Shown here: piece by piece, positions 23,390 to 35,800 of the stretch
How positions within the stretch are numbered: the stretch's first letter is position 1
Layout of the letters: the number at the start of each line of letters is the position of its first letter
DNA from: Lytechinus pictus
Lineage: Eukaryota > Echinodermata > Echinoidea > Temnopleuroida > Toxopneustidae
NCBI RefSeq assembly: GCF_037042905.1
Contig: NC_087253.1
Location: 4,407,501-4,471,500, forward strand
Length of the DNA: 64,000 nucleotides
Direction: 5' to 3'
Made by a program: the position numbers and the translations under genes
The notes under the pieces: generated by a model
Database searches by the model: none
What the model was told of the DNA's origin: nothing
What the model saw: only the letters and a program-made list of their open reading frames with translations

Positions 23390-24660
23390 ATTATACACAC
23401 ATACACACGCCCACCTTAACACCCATACACACATGCACATACCACGCATACGTAAACAAACATAATATATACAAATCTGCATAATGAACGTTTAACATTT
23501 TGGCGCAATAGGATACAGAAAGAAAAAAAACCTGCAAATCATATTGATACAAGAGAAGGGGAAATTGAAAAGAACTAGTAAAAAGAAAAAAAAACATCAA
23601 CATACACACCAGGATTCACACTCGCACCACACTAGACACATCCCACCTGTTCACATTCAAATCCCTTTTCACCTTCAGTTCATCCCATTTCTGCAAATGT
23701 AAACTTAACTTGCCTGACTTCGTTGCCAGGCGTCTTTCTTCTTCTATACAACCCGTTATATATTTGTGTATTTTAATAAATGACGGTACCCGGCCTTCAG
23801 CTCTGGAATTAAAAATTGCATATTTAATAAAAAGAATAACAGAATTGACACATTTAATTCTACAAGAATTTCCAGGTAACCCTAAGAATATTTCCCTCCA
23901 ATTCAAAGTTCTTAATTCAGCTAAACAAAAATGATCAATACAAAATTGCCAAAGAGGTTTAACTTTTATGCAATCCATGAGTATATGAAAGTACGATTCA
24001 GTTTTTGTACAACCAAACGAACAATAATTATCTCCCACGAGACCAAATCTCATCAAATGCTCTTTTGTATATATTGCTCCATGTAAAAGCATAAACTGGA
24101 ATTCCCTTTGTTTTCTTATAAGAGTTGTACTCCTGATATATTCAAATAATTTACAAATTTCTACATCAGTAAAATCAAAATCACTGTGACCATCCTTAAG
24201 TGTTAACTTGTATAGCTCTTGTAGCTTAGTAATAAACAAGTTATAAATTGTTTTTTATTTAATTACTTCAAAAGCTGTTTCCTGTTTTCCAATATTCATA
24301 CTTATCCCAAAGTCTACCAAATCAATTTTTTTAAACTTTATTAAACTATTAAAATTTTTCCAGCTTGCTGGTATAACGTGCACAATATCTATTATTTGGA
24401 GAAGTTGATTTGCGGTAATACCGAGATTTTGAAAAAAAGTCACAGGCTTCAAGTGGCCATTATCAAAGATTTGATCAACGCTAAATATTCCTTTATTAAA
24501 AAGATCATTGTCAAAAATTGTTTTACCTTTTATACAAATATGTTGATTATTGAATATAATAGGGTTAACCTCCTCTTCAGAATAACGAAATCTCCTTAAG
24601 TCTTGCCAAGCCTTCATCATTTCTGAATAAAATGGGGGCATTTTTATATTTACACGCGCG
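23390..24660 (-). pseudogene. L1/Tx1-like LINE ORF2 C-terminus, one in-frame stop
   Basis: On the minus strand the frame 24677-23616 is continuous except for one TAA at 24255-24257. Its translation has an FYSEMMKAWQDL segment, a KGIFSVDQIFD segment, KQREFQFMLLHGAIYTKEHL and a Cys/His-rich CSFGCTKTESYFHILMDC. These correspond to the region after the polymerase domain of L1/Tx1-clade LINEs. Polymerase and endonuclease are missing, so the copy is 5'-truncated near 24660, where a CA repeat begins. The 3' end runs into another CA-rich tract near 23390. It is non-functional but looks young because only one stop interrupts about 350 codons. Confidence 0.75.
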
Positions 24661-26400
24661 TGAGCACACACACACACACACCCTACCTCCCTCCCTCACG
24701 CACACACACATATATTTGAAAGTAGCCAACTACTTATATATATTTTCACTGGGGTTCCACACTTTACAAGCATTTCTTTTAGTGCACCATCTCAAAATTA
24801 TGCCCTCATTTATGGTGCTTATCTACAATCTTAAGTCTGTTTTAAATCACCGATTATGTTACAATGTTCATCATTTAATATATATATGTATATATATATA
24901 TATTTGTAAATATTTCATATTACTTCGTAATAAGTTTGAATATGGAAATGAAATAAAGACTATAGACAGCGCACAAACATAAAGAACTTGTCATTCAATC
25001 TTTTGTTTTTGGTCTCCGAAGTACTTATACACTCAAAAAACGAAGAGATAATATTGCTAAATAAATAGCTAGATAAATTAGCACTACCATTCCTTTAAAC
25101 ACACCCTAATTCCAGTCACAGCGCCATACGTCATGTTCCCTACATTCTTTTGCTATTAAATGATGAAGCATTCTGTTATGATAAAGTAAGCAAGATACAA
25201 ACGTCCTTACATTGTGTCAAAAAATAGCATCTGCCGCATTGTTTTATTCAGACTATTTATTGATTTTAAGGTTCAATATGGTTTTTACCAGATAGAAATG
25301 TTAAGTTTTCTGTTTGGAATCACTGTGCCGATTGAGTGTGTTGTTACAGGCATTATCGAGCCCAGTGAAGGGCAATCAAAACTCGTTGTTTTAATAGTTA
25401 GTATTTTAACAGCGCAACTAAACTGGTAAGTTACCTTAAATTGCCTTTCATTGAATATCATTATTTTCTCATCGTATTGTATGATGACATGTTGCCTGTA
25501 GCCTGTATTATCACCGCATTATTTCATATAAATTTCGACTTAAATTGTATAACTGTAATGCTTCTCCTATCTTCTTCCCTAATTTAGAGTATGTGTGAGG
25601 TGTGAATGGTGAGGATGTGGGCGTGTGCTTTTACGTAAATAATGTATGCAATTTGATGTCGACGGATAATATGTGTGTTAATGTTTCGTTGCTGGGGTGT
25701 GTGTGTGGGAGCCCGGTGTGGGAGGTAGGGTGTTTGTGTGCAATAGATTGCATGAGTCTGGATATGGTCAGCATAATGATGATGTGTGTATTACTCTTTA
25801 TCTGTGTGCGTGTGTGTGTTTAGGGGGGCGGGTCTGGTTTTGAAAGAGTTCGATTTATTTTATATTTCGGAAAGTTTCCTCATATCATATAATATAAATT
25901 TCACAATTTCAATATTTGTAATGGAACATGATGAAATGATTTGTCTGATGATTTATCCCCCACGCAAATAAAATCACTTTCAGTTTTTCGGGAAAATATA
26001 TATATATTTTTTTGATGATAATAATAATAATAATAATGATAATAACAATAGGCATCTATATGGCACCATCTATCTAGAAATATATCACACGACGTATGGA
26101 GGAGATGTTCGTCTATAACGTCACAGAATAGAAATAAAAAAAAAATCATTAGTCCGTTATATCGTGACGGATTTTCAGCGAACATTCAGGACATTTCATC
26201 CTAATTTTTCCTGCTTTTATCAAAGCAGACTTCCTTTTTGGGGGCTCGTTGTACGGTTAAAACACCGTTTAACATATTTGCACAACGCTGCTCGCTATAT
26301 GAACATAACAGTTTAAACATGTGTTTAAAATCTTAAGCAACAGAGTTTGATTATCAATATGTTGTTCTCAATAAATCAAGCATGGTTGTTTAATCTGTTA
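24661..26400. other. Non-coding interval with CA, TA, GT and AAT microsatellites
   Basis: No exon or domain is recognisable. Simple repeats occur at 24665-24710 (CA), 24880-24905 (TA), 25690-25830 (GT-rich) and 26005-26050 (TA, then AAT). The segment 26330-26400 (GCATGGTTGTTTAATCTG) resembles 6705-6740 and is a repeat relic interrupted by the next element. Confidence 0.4.
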
Positions 26401-26908
26401 AGGCCACCGCACACCTTACGACTGTTCGCGATCCGATTTTGGAACAAATCGCATTTTGCTTATTTTCTGAAAATGTGAATGGGACATGTGTTATGCTATG
26501 TACACTGTCACAGGGCCCCATGGGAGACCAACACATTGTTGAATGGGCTTCCCTGTTTTTAAATAAATAAATAAAAATAAATCATTTTATTTGAGGTTGA
26601 AATCAATTGAAAGAATACTAATATAACCATTTTGAAAGATTGCAAGCTTTTATTTTTGAGTAAAGGCCAAATTAGTTTCAAATCGTGGTCAATCGTACGA
26701 CTGCTATGACGTCATTACGACTAGATATTGAATTCGCTTTTATTCTAAGGAGGATGATAGCATAGTCACAGATTAGAACATAGGTATTCGTACGATGATT
26801 TAGAACATTACACAGTAAGATATTCCAAGTCTCAATATTAGCATCAAATTCTACTACATTTTATTCTGAAATCGAGTCGCCGACCAGTTGTAAGGTGTGC
26901 GGTGGCCT
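26401..26908. mobile_element. MITE with AGGCCACCGCACACC termini and TTA duplication
   Basis: The terminal inverted repeats AGGCCACCGCACACCTTA (26401-26418) and TAAGGTGTGCGGTGGCCT (26891-26908) are exact over 18 bp. TTA flanks both sides, a 3-bp duplication of the kind made by PIF/Harbinger transposases. The interior includes a LINE-like 3' end (CCCTGTTTTTAAATAAATAA, near 26550-26580), presumably nested. The element ends only 148 bp before the NIDO start codon, so it may lie in that gene's promoter. Confidence 0.75.
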
Positions 26909-27056
26909 TTAAACAACTACCGCAATGATCTCATAATAAATAGCGATGTATACAATTCTAAACAGCGTTCTTACTGTTTTTTTGTGTCTGTTCTAAGTAA
27001 TATTATCATTCTCTTAGAAAGTTGGAGGCTTCCTTTGAGAGAAATCAAACACCAAG

Positions 27057-30000
27057 ATGTCTCAACAAGTGGGGAGCAAGAGACTCGGTATCATACATAT
27101 CTTTCTGCTCGTCGTTTTGTCATCTGGTTCCATCCATGCTTCAGGTAGACATTTTCAAGGTCAATTTCGTCCAGACAGAAGGTTGACGCTAAATTGGTGA
27201 TATTATCACTTGTCAAACTTTGTATTTTACCCGGGGGCCACTTACATTGGCGAGTGGATACCATGCGCAACCAAACAAAAAAGCACGTAAAAAGGATGTC
27301 TTTTTCAAGACAGGGGACGTTACGTACGTAACGTAATAAGGGTGTCATAATCACTAAAATAATGAAAAAGGGGTATCTATTTTCGCTAGGAAAGCTACGA
27401 GTTTAGGGTCAAATTTGCGAGGGTGTAAAAAATTAAGACTAAAATGTTTTATAAAGGATGTACTTTTTGCCCCATGAGTCAACACTACGTGTTTAGAGTA
27501 TGATTTTGCGCGAGATGTGGGAGGTGCAGGGGCTGTACTAAACCCAATCAGGTAAAACCGACGACAGTGCACATAACAATAAAAATATCGTTGTACTTGT
27601 TTAGGGGGTCAATTCAGGGAATACTTGCCAAGAGTATTGTTTTGTTTTCAATACTTGTTAAGGGTAGGGTTTCACCCACCAATACTTGTTAAGGGGTGCA
27701 TTTTCGGAATATGGAAAATACGTGTTTAAGGTGCTTTTCGAGACCCCATGGTCGCGCATGGTATCCACTCGTCAATGGAAGTGGCCCCCGGGATATTTTA
27801 GCCCCTTTTTTGTATCGAATTCACTATTTTACATGCTTTATGTATAATATAATTATCAGTCTTTGTTAGTATTATTTATCTATTCGAATGTCAACTCTAA
27901 ATTATATTAATTTAAATCATTGCTATAATATAAAGATATTGATTTAATAATATTGATAGATATATGCGACGCTTTTAACTTGATGCATCATTATGGCTCT
28001 AACATCATAAGCGCTAAGTGAAAGTTACAAGAACAAATTACGAGAAAAGATCCTAGAATTGTCAGAATACGGATATTATTGTAACTCTGAAGAAACAAGA
28101 ATATTTCTCTTTCGGCAATTGTCAGAATACTGCCCCTGGGGTCCGTTGCAGAAAGAGTTGCGTTTAAACGCAAGTCAAAAAATCAATCGCAAGTCCAAAA
28201 TACGCGCTGTTGATTGGATGAAAATCAAGTTGCGCATGATTTTTAGAGTTGCGTTTGCTTGCAACTCTTTCTGCAACGGACCCCTGGTCAGTCGAAACTG
28301 GATCCATCTTTTAAATCGATTTTTTTTTTTTTTTTCAAAAGGGTGCAATACGGATAACTACAAACTATAAGCCCTACACTCACTCAAACCCTTTATTAAA
28401 AGAAAAGAAACTATTGAATATCTATGATATTCACAAATTTTCTCCCTGTATATTAACATTATTAATGTATGAATAAGTCCATAAGTCCTTGCCAAACCTT
28501 TTAGGTAATTTTTTTTTATTAAGAAAATATATGTATATGATATACGACAGAACGATAATTTATATGTTATACCAAATTACAAACATAATTTTTCTAGATC
28601 AACCGTTAAATACTCGGGACCGAGTAGGTGGAATAGCCTTCCGAGTAGCCTGAAGTCTTGGCAAAGTCTTTCGACTTTTAAACGAACATTCAGAAATTTT
28701 CCTTTGAACTCAGAACTATTAATTTGCCTTACCCGTTCCTCTTCCCCCTCTGTTTTTCGTTTTTGTAGCTCTTTTGTGTCATAGGGATTGACCTTTGAAA
28801 AGTCTTAAGACCTTTATCAGAAATGTCGAACAGAAAGTGGGATTAACAATTGAGGCCTATTGTTAGTCCCACCACTTTCTGTTATTTGCTGTATTCATAA
28901 TGTACCCTTTTGTATTCGTGTCCGAATGCGTTTTTTTAATTCTGTTGTACCTGTATTTTTTTAACAGATTGTGGAAATAAAGAAATCAAATATATATATA
29001 TATATATTTGTATACTTTCTCCCATACGTGTACTGTATCAAAGCAATAGCTTTGATCCAGCTGAGGCATGGCGGCTTGTCATTGTTCAAAACCCACCTTC
29101 ACCTGACAAAAGAAATTATAATTGGTATAGTGTCGAAATCTGTCTATCTGACGGTCAATCGGATCGGGGTCGCCCTAGCCACTAACCCGTCTCTGTGGTC
29201 TAGTGGTTAAGGCACCGGTGTTCAAATCTGGGGGGCCGGGTTCGATTCCCGGCAGAGACATTTTTTCGGCAACACCAATTTTTCCAAAGGGTAGATAGCT
29301 CTCTGGGGAACCTTGATTTAAGCTACGCCTACCATTGTTCTCTTCATCCATTTCTTTACCATATATATATATAATTACGGCGCCAAAGCATTTCACTTCC
29401 TGATCGGTTCCCATTGAGTGCAGCACAATGTGGAAACATTTCTTGCCGAAGGAAATTACGCCATGACTGGGATTTAATTGATTTATGAATACATGAATAC
29501 AAATGCAGAAACTCCTTCCAAAAAGTTTAGGAAGTAAGTAAAACCAGAACTCGCATTCTCGTTGCCCAACCATAATGGAAATAAACGAAATGAAATTAAA
29601 TGAAATAATGTTAATCCGGATTTTTCGCAATTACTACGGAGAAACTATTTACGACGTTTCGATTCCTTTGAAAATGCAAGTCAAATCACAATGGAGAGCT
29701 GAGAGGCTTTTGTCGAAAGTTGGTGGACCGGGACAGCATCGGAATTTTTGACTCCGGATAACTACATTTGCAATTGTTCGTCCGGTGCAAATCTTCGGAT
29801 GATCTGCCGTCATAGTCCACCAACTTTTTGACAAAGTCTCTCAGCTCTCCAATTTGATTTTAATTGCATTTTAAAAGGAAGAGAGTTTATCCGTAGTAAA
29901 TGCGTAAACTTCCTATTACCGTTTAATTTCCTTTCAGTTATTTTGGATACCGGAAACCGAGGAACTCCATTGGTTGTGTCCGATGACAACCATCCCTATG

Positions 30001-32784
30001 GAATTTCTGTTCACGTCAATACGAGCTTCAAGATCCAATACGCTGGTAACGAGTATAACGGCATTGGAGTAAGTAAAACAATGAATGAAGCTGATGGTCA
30101 GGGGCGGATCCAGGATTTCTCAAAGGGGGATTTTTGTGCAGAAAAATGACAAACAGAACAAAGCAAAGTAAAAAAAGAAAAACAAGAAAGAAAGAAATAA
30201 AACTCTAAAAAAGGAGAGGAACCGCGGGCTCGGATGTGCCGCCTGGATCCACCTCTGCTTTTGATGATGTTGGTGGTATGGTGACCGGGGGGGGGGGGGG
30301 GATGAATTAGAGGGAGAAAGGGGGGGGGGACAGAAACGTGAGGGATTTTTTTTTCCTCAATTCATTTCAGGGGTAGTACAGACATCGACAGAGTAACCAG
30401 ACCCAGACCTGAAACATGCTACTGAAACATTATTCTTCATTTTCTTTATACTTGAGAAATAATGGAGTTTCTGGAAGGGGGTTGTGGCCCTTGTCCCTGT
30501 ACCACGGCCCCTGGTGGTTGTGAGGATAATTATGATGATTCCAATGAAGAAGATTACGTAATTAAAGCCAGTTACACACTTTACGATCTGCCACCCAATC
30601 GGACGTTACTTTGGTAAAATTTAAGTGACATAATTTGTTCTTGCGAAAAATATATTTCTATGCTAAGAGCAAGGGTCATGAGGTAGAGTTTTTTAATTAA
30701 GGATCACGTGAGGATTTGGATTAGGATTAAGGATTCGGATTAAGGATCATTGGAGACTGAACCCACATATGTGGGCTTGAGTGTATGGAAAACATGAGTA
30801 ATAGCAAAATCATTCAGTCTCATTCAGTCAACCAGCTGAAGAATGATTCGAAGCTCGGGTACCGCCTCTATTTGGTATTGTGTGCATTTTCAGTAGGAGC
30901 AATTGTCGCTAGAGAAAATGTCGTGGAACCTATAAAATGATTATTAAAATAAGATAAGATGGAAACAAAACAAGGGTTCCAGTGAACAGTGATTTGATTC
31001 GCTTAAAGGAAATGTCGAACTGTGGTTTGAATAGGTCTCTTCTGATGGACTGATCTACTTTGGAGCTGAGAGGGCGCTACAGCTGCCTGATGACTTGACT
31101 GCCGGCAGCGACTTGGCAGCCGTGTTCCCCGTCCTGCAGAGGAATAGGCTTGTCGAGGGTAGTACCGCAACGTACCTGGAGATTAGCAATGACAGGACTG
31201 ATGAGCTAGTCCGGGAACTGGATAACGTTCTCGTCGACTTCCGAGCTGGGTCGTTTATAGAATGGATCTTTGTGGTCACATGGAGTGAAGTCCGAAAGGC
31301 AGAGAATGTACCAGCGCACGAAGTGAGTCATCACATATTATGTTCTTTACACATACCTTTAAAAATGCCAAAGACCTCTAAGGTATACCGTAATATTGGG
31401 GGTGCCCAGACGTTAAAACGGCGATTTGCAGAAGTCCACAACTATCTATCAAATAAAAATTGCTTAAGACTTATTGCTACTTATCATTTTGCTCTCTGAC
31501 CGTTTTACCTGATTCTTTTGAAATTCCAACATCTACGAGTTTATTATATTTGTTTCTACCCACATTTTCCTCCTTTCTTTCTTTCTTTCTTTGTTATTTC
31601 TTTATATCTTTCTCCCTTTTGTTCTGCCTTGAATTATGTCGTTTATACAGAAGAATACATTTCAGGTTGTCCTTGCAGGGACAGGAGAGAAAACCTTTGT
31701 CGTCTTCAACTACGCTAGATTATTCTGGACAAAAAGCAATTTCCAGAGTGGAGTCTCTTTCAATGCACAGGTGCGGTGAGCTTGGGCTTTCAGCCCATGT
31801 TTTTTTTTATAAATATTTTCTCCGCCGGGGGGGGGGGGTAATGGGAGCACTATTATTTTAAAGGGAATAACTTGCTCGTCCATAGACTTTAAAATACACG
31901 ATTTATTCTTGTGATTTTTATTTTATTTAACTGAGTAGCTTATCTAATTTAATTTGACAGCTTTCTTGCGTCACAATTGCCACGGGTAACAAAGTCATGG
32001 CCCTTCGAAGGCGAAGTGTACAAAACCTACTTTTCCCAAGTTTGGAGATTCAATGTACATGTAGGAAACCCAATAATTGTTAGGTTCTGGTTTCATCAGA
32101 GCTTTTCCATGTAAATTTCAGAGAAATATTATTCCTTCCGCTAACTTTTTTGTGAGGGAATGTTACAGTACTGGGGTACAGTTGCAATTCTTGGTGACTT
32201 GTATGCGCATGTTTGGCATGAGAAAGATGTTCTTCGTCACAATCCCGCGATGGTTTGAAGAGCAATGCACGACATGCATCGTTGGTCGACAGGGGGTTTA
32301 CTGTGAAAATGTTGAATATGTTGATGCAAAAGGTAGGGGGGACTGGCGTGTTCAACAGAGATTGACGTTAGGCATGCAATATGTAAATACCAGTCACTCA
32401 CAAAGGGGAGAGGGAAATATGGAGAGAGAGATATAAAGAGGGGGGGGGGGGTGCGCGGGGAGTGTGGAGAGTGCCAGAGTGGTTAGCATTTCAATGAAAT
32501 TTGACGGCAAAAACTCTGATGAATCCAAAAACGTTACAACAAAGTTGGTTCCATGCATATACATTACAACAAAAATGTCGAAAAATAGTTTTTTTCTTCT
32601 TTTTAACCCTTCCACAGGGTTCCTTTATTGAAATCACTATAAAACATATTTTTCGACAATACATAATTGAATAATTGAGACAGTATATGACACAAAATTT
32701 AAATATGTACAATACAATATTCCATGATTGTCGTAACATTTGTATAAAAAAAGTAGAATGCAAAGGAAAGAAAAAATCCATACA

Positions 32785-32870
<86 letters not shown>

Positions 32871-35800
32871 TGATGATAAGTTTACTTCTACCAATCGCTG
32901 TTGAGCTGTGAATATTTAACATAATGAGATGAAGCGAGGCTAACTCAACAGACGACGCAGGACGCCGTGATTTGCTTTAGCTTTCGTCTTTTAATTGAGA
33001 CTTCGTCAGAAGCGTCTGTAAATACAGACTATTGTGATCGTATGACTGTATCCTATCTCGTTCTTTAGGAACTCGTGATTTGCTTTAGCTTTCGTCTTTT
33101 AATTGAGACTTCGTCAGAAGCGTCTGTAAATACAGACTATTGTGATCGTATGACTGTATCCTATCTCGTTCTTTCCTCAGAAGCGTCTGTAAATACAGAC
33201 TATTGTGATCGTATGACTGTATCCTATCTCGTTCTTTCCTAAAGAACGAGATAGGATACAGTCATACGATCACAATAGTCTGTATTTACAGACGCTTCTG
33301 ACGAAGTCTCAATTAAAAGACGAAAGCTAAAGCAAATCACGGTGTCCTGCGTCGTCTGTTGAGTTAGCCTCGCTTCATCTCATTATATATATATACAGTG
33401 TGTCTCTAAAAAAGTAAACCCAACTTCAACAGCAAATTTTCAGAAAACTGAAAAATATTTACACATTATTTTTTCATGGTTAGATAGTCCAATAAGTCCT
33501 CTGCCCAGTTATATCACTTAGGTTATCTAACTCTCAGGCATGACTGAGAATGATTCAACGTAGTGAATGGGTGTGAATTCATCGCTGTGGCAAGTTAGAA
33601 TTGCACTTTGATTGGAAATGACATAGGAAATGTCTGATTTCTTACGAGCATAGCTTAGGGATGTGTACCCTCGACATGACCGCCATTCCTTTCGATGCAA
33701 AGGTCGCAGCGCCTCCTCATGTCCCTGACAGCACACCTGATCTTGTCGTAATCTGTTCACTTCACCTGTTATCCGTTGGCTCAGCTCCTGAATTGTGGCC
33801 GTTGGGGTTTGGAACACTTTTCCTTTAAGAGACCCCCAAAGAAAGAAATCGCATGGTGTCAGATCTGGTGAACGGGCAGGCCAGTCAACTGGGAAATGAA
33901 GAGCTATAATGCGATTGCCAAAGAGTTCAGTCAAATGATTCCTAACAGCAATTAGTCTGTGGGCTGGGGTCCCATCCTGAACCCACCAGGCCCTCCGGAA
34001 TGTTCCACGTTGTTGTCGGGGGAAGATCTGTTCCATGTCAGGCACAATAAAAATGTTCAGTATGTCAAGGTACGCCCTGCCATTGATGTTGCCTTAAAAA
34101 GTAAGGTCCCATCAATGAATCATTGCCACAAAGACCAATCCAGACACTCTCCTGCTCATGTTCTTATTAAAAGCATATCTCGTTGGATGATGGAGTTCAG
34201 CATACTCGTGCTCATTGTGGGTGTTAACCATTCCATCCATGGAAACGTTGCTTCATCTCCGATGGTAAAAAAACTGGAGGAACTGTCGATCTTGGTTGCA
34301 CCGGTTCACAAACCATTGTGAAAATTTAAGTCGTCTAGGAAAAATCAGCTGGTAGCAGTTGGTGCTGAACATGAACATGATATGGATGGAGATGCAAATC
34401 CAGTCTTGCTATTCTGTTACTCATAGGCCTAACATGTGACAAAAATTGAACTTCAAATAAGCCCTGAATGCATGACAATAGCAAGAAATAACTTGCCACA
34501 GTGATGATTTAATCATAGGCCTAACATGTGACAAACTTATTTTAACTTCAAATAGGCCGTGAATGCGTGACAATAACAAGAAATATTTCGTTTGAGTGGA
34601 CACAAGAACAAAAAAATATGCATAATAGTTTCTTTATAATTATAACAAAAAGTACATAAGTTATCTATAACTAATTGAAATCGTAACAAAGCATCTTTCA
34701 TATTAATAATTCTATTCACTATTTTGAACTGAAACCATCTCATGTTGACATCTGCAGTTGAATAAAAAGATATTTGATAGTAGGACCTCCATATAGTGTT
34801 GTCAAAGTCAAACGTTTTTTTCCGTCTGATGAGAATTTTGCAATCTTTCAACTTATACTAAAAAAAATATTGTAAATGTGAGCACAACAAAAACTCATTT
34901 GGCGGGGGTATCTGAATTTCAAAGAGAAAATCACATGACTGAAAAGTTCAATATCTGCTCTTTTATTTGATACCTTAATCACAGAAAATGGTCAAGAAGT
35001 AAAAAGGTTATGATCCCTCGAAACAATGCTTGTATTTCCATAATTTCATTAAATAAACGTGTTTTCACTGGTTTCCCACAGAAGCTATCGCACGGTAACA
35101 AAAGACTTAATGCATGGCTGATCGTCAACAAAACGGAATGTCGGGAGTGTTTGAACGCTAGCCTGTAAAACCTCTTCATTTTATGAAATTATTGAAATTC
35201 AAGTCTATTTCAAATAACCAGAACTTTGTTATTTCTTGACCATTTGCTGTAATTGAGGTATCAAATTAAAGAGCAGATATTGAACTTTTTAGTCATGTGG
35301 TTTTCTTTTTAAAACCCAGATACGGCCCGCCAATGAGTTTTTGGTATCCTTTCTTCAAATTGTTTTTGCTCACTCATGCGTGAATGAGGAATTATCTAAG
35401 TAATACCAGATGAAAAAAGAGATTCTAAGTTTTAAAATGGTAGGTCATTTGTCTATTGTATTTGTGATTAAGCTATGATAAATCATCGATAAATCTCGAT
35501 TTCGTTTTTTGTGGGACGCACTGTATATTATTATTATTATTGGGTATAGAGGGGACTGCTGAAAAGTTTGATTGAAACTCTGATTAATAGATGGTTTTCC
35601 ACGTAAAGATTAGCAACGTGCTGTTTCGATCCTGTCTGCTGTGTGAACCTTTACTGAGTTAAGGGTCTGAATGTGCAGCCTATTCATCCCATGCCTTGTG
35701 TATTGAAGGCCATCTCGCTCAGGATTGAAACAGCAAGTCTTGAAGTCTTTGCGTGGAGACACACTTGTTGATCAAAGTTTCAATCAGGGTCTGTGTCTGC

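Larger units (their letters stand above)
33394..35523 (-). mobile_element. Tc1/mariner-type element, degenerate, with nested insertions
   Basis: The ends CAGTGTGTCTCTAAAAAA (33394) and the reverse complement of the right end CAGTGCGTCCCACAAAAAA match as terminal inverted repeats, and TA flanks both ends. A minus-strand transposase relic occupies the left third (33527 to about 34330). An L1-like fragment (34560-34851) and a large inverted repeat (34893-35345) interrupt the rest. The element sits in the last intron of the NIDO gene, antisense to it. Confidence 0.75.

Noticed and set aside
29175-29630. Minus-strand frame with GIEPGPPDLNTGALTTRP
   Set aside because: That peptide is the antisense reading of the tRNA-like sequence at 29189-29260; such peptides are a known artefact of tRNA-derived repeats.
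30446-30604. Possible extra NIDO-gene exon encoding a Cys/Asp-rich segment (GGCGPCPC, then EEDY)
   Set aside because: Exons 2 and 3 already join in phase 0 to give a continuous NIDO motif (GIG then VSSDGLIYFG); this segment has a poor acceptor and its donor would leave the wrong phase.
32491-32922. Frames rich in Ile-Tyr on both strands
   Set aside because: They are readings through the (TA)n microsatellite at 32787-32867.
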